Source of the DNA: a virus
IMG/VR virus record: IMGVR_UViG_3300002231_001774
Span: 1 to 21,109 of that record
Length of the DNA stretch: 21,109 bases
Direction: 5' to 3' (one strand)
Below the pieces are notes generated by a model. The model saw nothing but the letters and a program-made list of their open reading frames with translations. It did no database searches and had not been told where the DNA came from. The translations under genes and the position numbers were made by a program. The stretch's first letter is position 1; each line of letters opens with the position of its first letter. Positions 15,934-21,109 of this stretch are shown here, one piece after another.

Positions 15934-18099
15934 CTATTCCAACAGATCATCTATCGACTGAACTACTGTATCACCCTCTGATTCTAACTCAGATCCCTCG
16001 GTAAATGCTACAGGGCCTCCAGGCTTAGCTGTCTGATCCATAGCACCCTCAGCGTTTACTGAAACTACGTCACTTACAGAACCCGGAATATCATTCATAG
16101 ACTTATCCACCATAGATAGGATGTTCTTACGAGCATCAGCTGCGATCTTCTTGTTATCAGCATTAGCTTTTGAACCAGCTTTAATACGTTCTACCGCGAT
16201 CTTAGTCTCGTTATTCATCTCAGTAACAACAATATCTGTTTCTGCTTTGATTTGCTCAGCTTCGATCTTAGCTTTACGATCATTCTCGTTATCCAAGATT
16301 TGGGTCTGAAGATTCTCGATAATACCCTCATATTCTTCCAACATTGCTTGCATCTGTGCCATGTTTTGATCAGCAGATTGTAATGCCGCGATTGCTTGAG
16401 GTGAAGGAGCTTCGCCACCACCATCTTCTTCTTGTAGTAATTCAGGAGGAAGTGTTTTCTTAAGACGCTCAACAACTTCTCCAGAACCAGGAGCACCTAA
16501 GTTAGCTACAAGGATATCAGCGAATAAACCAAACTTCTCTGGCATTAAACGTCCTACTTCCATAAGCATTGCATTAGTCATATCCTTTTCATTCTGAAGC
16601 ATAGGTCCAGCTTCTACTTCTGTATCGAACTCAGCAGAAGGTCTACCAGATTCTTTAACATTACCATTGATCTCTAGGATAGATCCATCCTCACCGCGAA
16701 CACTAAGCTTACGCTCAACATCATAAATTGAGTTGATAAGATCTAGAGTGATTCTACCACATTGAGTAATAGACTTCATAAGATTATCGATATAGTGATA
16801 TGAAGTGATCGATGCGTTCTGATCCTTACGTGCAATAGCTATACCTGATTGGCCAGCGATATCTTCTTGACCCATTTGACTATCAAATATCCCAGTACTT
16901 CTTTGCATATCTGCAATAGCACTAGAACGAGCATTAGTAAGATGAGTGGTTTGAGCTGTATTATCTACCCTTTGTGGAGGAGGAGCAGGCTTATCACCTA
17001 ATGATACTGCTTTGTAAGGTAGATGGTCATGAGCGTCTGTATTAGCAGTACTCCATACATCTTCATACCCTTCGAGCTGACCTTCTTCGATTAACCATGG
17101 GCTAACAGGAGCAGATTGGATAAGTTGAGCTTCAGATGATGCATAGTAGTTGATCATTGACTGTGAATCTCTCACAAGTTTAACGATACCACCCCATCCT
17201 CTCCAGCTATCTTCGAAGATCGGATTACCGAAAACTGGTACGACCGGTATATATTCAGTCTCTAAACGAGTCTCTTCTACCTTCTTACCACCTACATACT
17301 TATAAACAAGTATGTACTTCTTCTCGATATCTCTCTGACCAGCAATAGCTTCTTCAGGGATTGATCCATCTACTTCACCGTCTATGAATGTACCATCTTT
17401 CATCCAGGTCCTTTTAACAGTATCTGATTCTATCGAATAGTAAATCATTTCAGGTATTGAGTTCTCAGGTACGACCCACTCTTTATAAAGGCCTGTGTAA
17501 TTGGATAGATGCTCAGTGTCATTCTCAAGATCATACATCCTATTCGCTTCATCTTTATCGATATACTTGATTCTGAAGGCATACTTCATATCACTTCCAT
17601 CAATCTTCTCACAGTTAGGATCTATATAAATACTTGTAGGGTCAGAGATTCTCTCGATTGAGATAGTCTGATTAAGTGTCTCAGTATCCTCATATGAAGT
17701 ATTTACGATGAAATAGCCGATACCTGTAGTAACAGCATTCTCGAAAGCAGTTTCAAAAGCTTCTGATGCATTAGATTTGTACTCGATATCTCTTATAAGA
17801 CCTTGGTACAACTCATTCATCGCTTTATCATTATGCTTAACTCTCATACCAAACGGATTCTTCCTAACAGGATTAACGACTCTGTTAATGATACCGCTAG
17901 TAAAATCCATAGTAAGCACAGGTTTATCGTATCTTAATGCTCTAGCCTTTAATGACCACTGGTCGCCGGAACCGAACCTAAGATCTTCTTGCATATTCTG
18001 GTACTGTCTTGTCCAGTAGCCTTGGACCTCTTGTAACCTTTTAGAGATCTCCATGTCTTGATCAGATTTCTCGTAAGTATTAGTCTTTTTTATGTCCAT
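15934..18099 (-). CDS. Portal protein, P22 gp1 family
   Basis: 721 aa, nearly the length of P22 portal (725 aa). The N-terminal half carries the family pattern: RFGSGDQWSLKAR near residues 41-53, LTMDFTSGIINRVVNPVRKN, a GIGYFIVNT strand and ISDPTSIYIDPN. Residues around 300-420 hold the crown and stem region (SWRGWGGIVKLVRDSQSMINYY, then SGIAIARKDQNAS). Residues 575-659 form a long charged helix or coiled coil, matching the C-terminal barrel of P22 portal. A disordered acidic tail ends in DDLLE. The protein forms the dodecameric ring at one capsid vertex through which DNA enters and leaves. Its first ten bases overlap the end of the large terminase gene, with AAAGGAAA as ribosome site. Confidence 0.94.
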   Translation of the reverse strand: MDIKKTNTYEKSDQDMEISKRLQEVQGYWTRQYQNMQEDLRFGSGDQWSLKARALRYDKPVLTMDFTSGIINRVVNPVRKNPFGMRVKHNDKAMNELYQGLIRDIEYKSNASEAFETAFENAVTTGIGYFIVNTSYEDTETLNQTISIERISDPTSIYIDPNCEKIDGSDMKYAFRIKYIDKDEANRMYDLENDTEHLSNYTGLYKEWVVPENSIPEMIYYSIESDTVKRTWMKDGTFIDGEVDGSIPEEAIAGQRDIEKKYILVYKYVGGKKVEETRLETEYIPVVPVFGNPIFEDSWRGWGGIVKLVRDSQSMINYYASSEAQLIQSAPVSPWLIEEGQLEGYEDVWSTANTDAHDHLPYKAVSLGDKPAPPPQRVDNTAQTTHLTNARSSAIADMQRSTGIFDSQMGQEDIAGQSGIAIARKDQNASITSYHYIDNLMKSITQCGRITLDLINSIYDVERKLSVRGEDGSILEINGNVKESGRPSAEFDTEVEAGPMLQNEKDMTNAMLMEVGRLMPEKFGLFADILVANLGAPGSGEVVERLKKTLPPELLQEEDGGGEAPSPQAIAALQSADQNMAQMQAMLEEYEGIIENLQTQILDNENDRKAKIEAEQIKAETDIVVTEMNNETKIAVERIKAGSKANADNKKIAADARKNILSMVDKSMNDIPGSVSDVVSVNAEGAMDQTAKPGGPVAFTEGSELESEGDTVVQSIDDLLE

Positions 18100-19379
18100 G
18101 ATGAACGTTTCCTTTTTGTTAACTTCTTAAGATCTACTTTATTCTGTCCTGCTTTCCTGAAGAAGGACATCGTAAAAGCATCTAAGTAATCCGGGGATAC
18201 ACCTAAACGCTTCTTTAACTCACTCTTAGCTTCTATCTGAAGCTGGTTCTTAGAGTTATACTTGTACTCTATGCTAGACATCTCTTTAATAAGCGATGGG
18301 TGGTTAGGCAAACAACCTCTATCCAACCACTTAAGTGCCTCATTATAAGTGTCTGCTCTAGCATTGAAGAAGTGTGGGTCGTTTGCTTTATAGCCTCCAT
18401 TGAATTCTATGATCCTACAGACCTTTCCAATGGATTTCTTGAGCATATCAACTAAGCCACCTCCTACACCAACACCATCAACTACCAAGAACTTAATACC
18501 TTTAGACATGATCTCATTTGCCACATTAACTGCTAACGTATCTAATGAGATCTTGCCCCAAGTTTTGAAGTCATCAACTTGATAGCCTCTTCTTACGCAT
18601 AATACTGATAAGTCCTCTCCATATCTTGAGACATCGAGAGCAGCAATAGCAGGTACTTCAATCTTAACTGATTCCCTACCTACTGATTCCCTTATCTTCT
18701 TATAAGGAAACATCTTATTATCACCGACGGATTCGAACTGTCCTTCATAAATATGGAGATATTTCTCATAGAAGTGTTCTTTCATATCGTTGATATCATT
18801 TAGCATACTTGTAGGCAGATACGGGTTTTGATCGTAATTAGCTCTCATAAGTATCATATCTCTTGGAGGGTGTTCTCCTAGAAATAATTCTGCTGTTGCA
18901 TCAGTGGGGAGCCTAGGATTAAATAAGACCCAAAGCTCCGCTTGTTTATTACGCATAATTGTCGGGATAAGGTATTTCCATGACTCAGCATTTACTGTCT
19001 CAGCTTCCTCTACGATTGTTATATCGATGTTAGCTATAGACTTGATGCTCGCTATGTTTCGTTCTAACCCCTTGAAAATCATCTCAGAACCAGTATCTAC
19101 GCATATGATCCTGGTCTTTTGTATATCAAACTCATCTTCAAGTCCGTAGTCATGTATTCTGTCGACTACTTGTTGGTAAGATGAATCAGCAATCGAGTTC
19201 ATAAACTGTCTTGCTTGTAAAATCTTAACTGTATACTCTCTCATAAAAAAGATTGCAGCGTCTGATGCTGCTACTGATTTACCAGATGCACGTCCTGAAA
19301 CCGCTACCTTGTAGCGATGCTTCTCCCAGAATCCTCTAAATTGAGGAAGTGGTTTCATGTCGACGTACTCTATACTCAT
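18090..19379 (-). CDS. Terminase large subunit (packaging ATPase and nuclease)
   Basis: 429 aa. The ATPase domain has a Walker A motif GRASGKS at 29-35, a Walker B IDITIVEE at 118-125 and an LFNPR coupling-type motif at 152-156. The RNase-H-like nuclease domain starts near 215, with acidic residues in expected contexts: D249 in AALDVSRYGED, D301 in FLVVDGVGVGGG, and D397 or D400 in SPDYLDAF. It pumps DNA into the procapsid at the portal and cuts the concatemer. It resembles the Terminase_3 type. Its ATG follows directly on the TAG of the small subunit gene (TAGATG), and its end overlaps portal by ten bases. Confidence 0.95.
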   Translation of the reverse strand: MSIEYVDMKPLPQFRGFWEKHRYKVAVSGRASGKSVAASDAAIFFMREYTVKILQARQFMNSIADSSYQQVVDRIHDYGLEDEFDIQKTRIICVDTGSEMIFKGLERNIASIKSIANIDITIVEEAETVNAESWKYLIPTIMRNKQAELWVLFNPRLPTDATAELFLGEHPPRDMILMRANYDQNPYLPTSMLNDINDMKEHFYEKYLHIYEGQFESVGDNKMFPYKKIRESVGRESVKIEVPAIAALDVSRYGEDLSVLCVRRGYQVDDFKTWGKISLDTLAVNVANEIMSKGIKFLVVDGVGVGGGLVDMLKKSIGKVCRIIEFNGGYKANDPHFFNARADTYNEALKWLDRGCLPNHPSLIKEMSSIEYKYNSKNQLQIEAKSELKKRLGVSPDYLDAFTMSFFRKAGQNKVDLKKLTKRKRSSWT

Positions 19380-19742
19380 CTATTCTTCTCTGTCACCAAA
19401 TGACACTCTTATCTTCTTCGTAATAGTAGTATCAATTTTCTGTTCGATCTCCCTCTTCTGAGTCTCGGACACTTGGAATGCAGCTGATAAAAAGAACTTC
19501 GCTTTATTAAGATCTAAAGCGTCACCTGAATTACCTTTTTCAGTCATTTTTGCCTCTGCAATAGACTTAGCTAGGTCGTATGCATCAGAAAACTCTGGAT
19601 GTACACCTCTCCATTCATGTAAAGTCTGCTTAGATACCATTAGATCTGCACACCACATAATGGGTAATTGTCCTTCTTTCGAAAGCTCTACTATTCTCTT
19701 ACAATAAGACTTCTTATATTTGCTAGGCCTACCTGCTGCCAT
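19380..19742 (-). CDS. Terminase small subunit (DNA-recognition)
   Basis: 120 aa. A basic GRPSKY start (4-9) is followed by a helix-turn-helix, with MWCADLMVSKQTLHEW at 29-44 and then a HPEFSDAYDLAK helix. The C-terminal half is charged and helical, suited to ring assembly. It is shorter than P22 gp3 (162 aa). It selects phage DNA and delivers it to the large subunit encoded directly downstream. A very strong AGGAGGA ribosome site precedes the ATG and lies within the palindrome CTCCTAGGAG. The leader upstream is structured and begins at copy C of the conserved element. Confidence 0.88.
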   Translation of the reverse strand: MAAGRPSKYKKSYCKRIVELSKEGQLPIMWCADLMVSKQTLHEWRGVHPEFSDAYDLAKSIAEAKMTEKGNSGDALDLNKAKFFLSAAFQVSETQKREIEQKIDTTITKKIRVSFGDREE

Positions 19743-19766
19743 ATAATCCTCCTAGGAGTAAGTAAC

Positions 19767-19795
19767 CCGCAAAACATGCAGTGCGGTCCCTGCAT
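19767..19795 (-). promoter_or_regulatory. Possible H-type pseudoknot in small-terminase leader
   Basis: On the minus strand, the order is ATGCAG (stem 1a), GGA, CCGCA (stem 2a), CTGCAT (stem 1b), GTTT, TGCGG (stem 2b). Stem 1 has six base pairs and stem 2 has five, with stem 2a inside the loop of stem 1. This is the connectivity of an H-type pseudoknot; otherwise the two hairpins are mutually exclusive. It begins two bases inside the 3' edge of copy C and ends about 24 bases before the ATG. It could tune small-subunit translation or protect the 5' end. Confidence 0.45.
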
Positions 19796-19824
19796 AACTG
19801 TTAAGTATTATTGAGTTTTGTTAA
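19794..19824 (-). promoter_or_regulatory. Conserved 31-base element, copy C (terminase-portal unit)
   Basis: This matches the copies at 5635-5665 and 15872-15902 at 22 positions shared by all three. It overlaps the last codons and the TAA stop of the 178-aa gene: the shared TTAACAAAACT encodes part of its final VNKTQ. I infer a promoter for terminases and portal with transcription starting near 19793. Confidence 0.55.
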
Positions 19825-20344
19825 CTGATTCTATGTTTGCTGGTGAATTACTTAAGTCTTTTAAGTAGGATACGAACTCTTTATCTAGTCCTCGATCCTT
19901 TAAGACATCTCTCATGATCATAGAGACGTATGCTGGTGCTATGCCATTTAAGTATGCTACTACTCGGTATTTAGGAGTTTGTACCGCTGACCCTACCACA
20001 GCTCGTATAGTAGGGTTTTTAGAGTACTTCTGTTCTATGTAGTCTAAGTTACGCTTTATAATAGAAGTACTGGGATATTGAAGCTCTGATAGCCACCTGA
20101 TAGCTTTCTGTATAGACTTTACTCTCTGTGCTATTGTGGGCTGCGGGATACCTAATATATTACTAGCAACTATCTGGGGCTTTGCATCGATATAAAGTGT
20201 TTGATATATACTTCTGTCTTTAGAAGTAAGCATAGTAGATAACTCTCTCATATAAGTTATCTCGTCTTCTCTTCTATCTATTGAGGACCACATCTCTTGA
20301 GCGTCTTCATTAGTTACTGTTCTGCAGATTATATTGTGATCCAT
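19808..20344 (-). CDS. Sigma-region-4-like helix-turn-helix protein, possible transcription regulator
   Basis: 178 aa. Residues 33-85 resemble sigma-70 region 4: a first helix with LSTMLTSKDRSIYQTLYID, then KPQIVASNILGIPQPTIAQR (55-74) as helix-turn-helix with the ILGIPQPTIAQRVKSIQKAI pattern (63-82). The rest is helical with a second possible DNA-binding turn (GIAPAYVSMIMRDVL at 134-148). Phage late sigma-like proteins such as T4 gp55 have similar size, but T4 gp55 is not obviously of this type. The gene sits alone between a terminator (upstream) and the first conserved element (downstream), ahead of all virion genes, so late gene control is plausible. AAGGA is the ribosome site. A plain DNA-binding repressor or packaging accessory is also possible. 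Confidence 0.75.
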   Translation of the reverse strand: MDHNIICRTVTNEDAQEMWSSIDRREDEITYMRELSTMLTSKDRSIYQTLYIDAKPQIVASNILGIPQPTIAQRVKSIQKAIRWLSELQYPSTSIIKRNLDYIEQKYSKNPTIRAVVGSAVQTPKYRVVAYLNGIAPAYVSMIMRDVLKDRGLDKEFVSYLKDLSNSPANIESVNKTQ

Positions 20345-20365
20345 AATATCCTTGTTAGTTTTGTT

Positions 20366-20391
20366 AGTCTAGACTGACATATAAGGATATG
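20366..20391. promoter_or_regulatory. Palindromic leader, possible operator for the regulator gene
   Basis: A perfect ten-base palindrome AGTCTAGACT (20366-20375) is followed after two bases by a CATAT-AAGG-ATATG inverted repeat (20378-20391). Both lie 22-47 bases upstream of the 178-aa start. They could be binding sites for a dimeric regulator or small mRNA hairpins. The rest of the gap 20345-20407 shows no gene. Confidence 0.3.
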
Positions 20392-20407
20392 GACTATTAA
20401 TCGATTA

Positions 20408-20437
20408 TTAAAAAAGGCTCCCTTGATTAAGGGAGCC
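20408..20437 (-). terminator. Intrinsic terminator after small-gene cluster
   Basis: On the minus strand, GGCTCCCTT and AAGGGAGCC form a perfect nine-base-pair stem with a four-base loop, followed by six T residues and AATAA. It separates the upstream small genes from the regulator and virion genes. Confidence 0.92.
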
Positions 20438-20442
20438 TCTTC

Positions 20443-20487
20443 GTGCTAGGTTGGTAAAATAGAGTGGACAATGGATGGTCCTAGCAC
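20443..20487 (-). repeat. 8-bp inverted repeat closing a 29-base loop before the terminator
   Basis: GTGCTAGG at 20443-20450 is the exact reverse complement of 20480-20487. The right arm touches the stop codon of the 53-aa gene and the left arm lies five bases before the terminator stem. The two structures could form a compact folded 3' end or a small RNA. Confidence 0.45.
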
Positions 20488-20648
20488 TATTTCTTCGAAT
20501 TGCCTTGTTTTAAAGCATTTTCGAAGAATTTCTTTAATGGTTTCTTTAACTGTCTTTTTTGAGCTCTAGAAAGATTTACAGGATCAAGTCCCTCTTCCTC
20601 GAACTTTCTATTTATGTCATTAAAGGAACTGTCTCTTACGTTACTCAT
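20487..20648 (-). CDS. Small basic protein, 53 aa, unknown function
   Basis: The frame runs from ATG at 20646-20648 to TAG at 20487-20489. It begins MSNVRDSSFNDINRKF, has an acidic EEEGLDPVNLS segment and then a Lys/Arg-rich helix (RAQKRQLKKPLKKFFENALK), ending GNSKK. The start overlaps the stop of the 95-aa gene by eight bases in a sequence ATGAGTAA, a common phage coupling arrangement, and AGAAG upstream could serve as a weak ribosome site. The overlap, the sensible composition and the terminator downstream make it likely to be real. The basic C-terminal half could bind nucleic acid; this is inference. Confidence 0.7.
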   Translation of the reverse strand: MSNVRDSSFNDINRKFEEEGLDPVNLSRAQKRQLKKPLKKFFENALKQGNSKK

Positions 20649-20928
20649 CTTCTTGTTCTTCTCGTTCTTCTTTTAAACGAGCTTTTAATACTTCTTTAAG
20701 CTCCATTCCTTTAAGTACTCCATCTTCAAGAGATACATTCTGAGCAAGCGGTAAGATATCTATGACCTTCTCTAAGACCTCTTTATCTTCTGTTCTAGGA
20801 TGTCTAGAGGTAAAATGGTCTTCCAGGTCTTTGATCGATACTTCTCCCTCAGCTGCTTCGATTAAGTAGCAATTAACGTACATGTAAGCTGATTCGTACA
20901 GGTTGATGAACTCGGTTTTGTTTGACAT
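20641..20928 (-). CDS. Small acidic protein, 95 aa, unknown function
   Basis: I do not recognise it. The N-terminal half has a helix with aromatic and hydrophobic spacing (FINLYESAYMYVNCYLIEAA at 7-26) and SIKDLEDHF. The C-terminus is highly charged, ending KARLKEEREEQEDE. There is no signal peptide or membrane segment. A strong AGAGGAG precedes ATG by about seven bases. It forms a two-gene unit with the 53-aa gene, bounded by a possible promoter upstream and a terminator downstream, so it belongs to the pre-virion part of the genome. Confidence 0.8.
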   Translation of the reverse strand: MSNKTEFINLYESAYMYVNCYLIEAAEGEVSIKDLEDHFTSRHPRTEDKEVLEKVIDILPLAQNVSLEDGVLKGMELKEVLKARLKEEREEQEDE

Positions 20929-20951
20929 ATAGTCTCCTCTTAGTTGATATT

Positions 20952-20980
20952 AATATAAAACTTATTAGTAGATAATTAAA
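20952..20980 (-). promoter_or_regulatory. Possible sigma-70 promoter for the small-gene pair
   Basis: TTTAAT and TATATT on the minus strand are spaced 17 bases and match the -35 and -10 consensus at three and five of six positions. The predicted start is about 20945, just upstream of the AGAGGAG of the 95-aa gene. The region is AT-rich, so chance matches are likely. Confidence 0.3.
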
Positions 20981-20981
20981 C

Positions 20982-21109
20982 CTATTTGTGTGTGATGCAT
21001 ACTCCAACCCTAAATCTGTCGGAAAATACATCATAATCTGACTTAGTAGATATCTTTAGATCTTTATCTTCTGCTAGTAATAAGAATGCTATCCTACTAC
21101 TAATTGAGT
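20982..21109 (-). CDS. C-terminal 41 codons of an unidentified gene
   Basis: One minus-strand frame is open from the window edge (first full codon 21105-21107) to TAG at 20982-20984; the other two frames hit stops within seven codons. It reads SRIAFLLLAEDKDLKI, then STKSDYDVFSDRFRVGVCITHK, a plausible protein end. The fragment is too short to name. It is co-directional with everything downstream. Confidence 0.55.
   Translation of the reverse strand, partial: SISSRIAFLLLAEDKDLKISTKSDYDVFSDRFRVGVCITHK

Noticed and set aside
16215-16496. 93-codon minus-strand frame inside portal
   Set aside because: It is an out-of-frame reading of the portal coiled-coil region. The Lys/Leu-rich low-complexity product is a by-product of that sequence.
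20345-20371. A fourth copy of the 31-base element
   Set aside because: TAACAAAACT matches the left half, but the right half (AATA, TT, ACAGT) is absent and the ATG of the 178-aa gene falls within it. Probably chance or a degenerate relic.
1-21109. CRISPR array, tRNA genes, insertion sequences, integrase or attachment sites
   Set aside because: I saw no regularly spaced repeats, no cloverleaf-like sequence in the gaps, and no transposase or integrase motif. Nearly all of the window is filled by virion genes.

Overview
The window is a single-direction virion-structure block of a tailed double-stranded DNA phage. Every gene I accept lies on the minus strand, so genes are read from the high-coordinate end to the low end. 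Gene order matches the morphogenesis block of Salmonella phage P22 (a podovirus) almost slot for slot: small terminase, large terminase, portal, scaffold, coat, gp4-like adaptor, gp10-like adaptor, a short unidentified gene, three ejection (pilot) proteins, tailspike. A second large tail appendage gene then runs off the left edge. No tape measure, tail tube, sheath or baseplate gene is present, which fits a short-tailed phage. The DNA is moderately AT-rich and the proteins look gammaproteobacterial-phage-like, but the host cannot be fixed from this window.

Layout, in transcription order. (1) 21109-20408: the C-terminal end of an unidentified gene, a 95-aa gene, a 53-aa basic gene overlapping it by 8 bases, an 8-bp inverted repeat and a strong intrinsic terminator. 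(2) 20344-19808: a 178-aa protein with a sigma-region-4-like helix-turn-helix, preceded by small palindromes. (3) 19742-15934: terminase small subunit, terminase large subunit and portal, tightly packed. (4) 15812-13782: scaffold and coat, closed by an intrinsic terminator. (5) 13720-5682: an acidic protein with a lysine-rich tail, gp4-like and gp10-like head-tail proteins, a 148-aa protein, and ejection proteins of 329, 375 and 946 aa. (6) 5624-1: a 939-aa tailspike with beta-helix signatures and a partial tail fibre of at least 931 aa. The last two share a related N-terminal anchor.

The most interesting signal is not a gene. A 31-base element occurs three times in the non-coding gaps, always on the coding strand and always ahead of a functional block: before the terminases (19794-19824), before scaffold and coat (15872-15902) and before the tailspike (5635-5665). 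Twenty-two of 31 positions are identical in all three copies. The copy before the scaffold contains TAATACGA, the start of the T7 promoter consensus, and an SP6-like TTGACA segment. The simplest reading is a set of phage-specific late promoters, served either by a single-subunit phage RNA polymerase encoded elsewhere or by a phage sigma-like factor such as the 178-aa protein. Two copies sit directly after a GC-rich hairpin. The terminase leader downstream of the first copy can fold as an H-type pseudoknot.

Together the elements and terminators would set virion protein dosage. Scaffold and coat form a short unit with its own promoter-like element and a terminator after coat. Head-tail and ejection proteins would be made from readthrough. 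The tail appendages have their own start.
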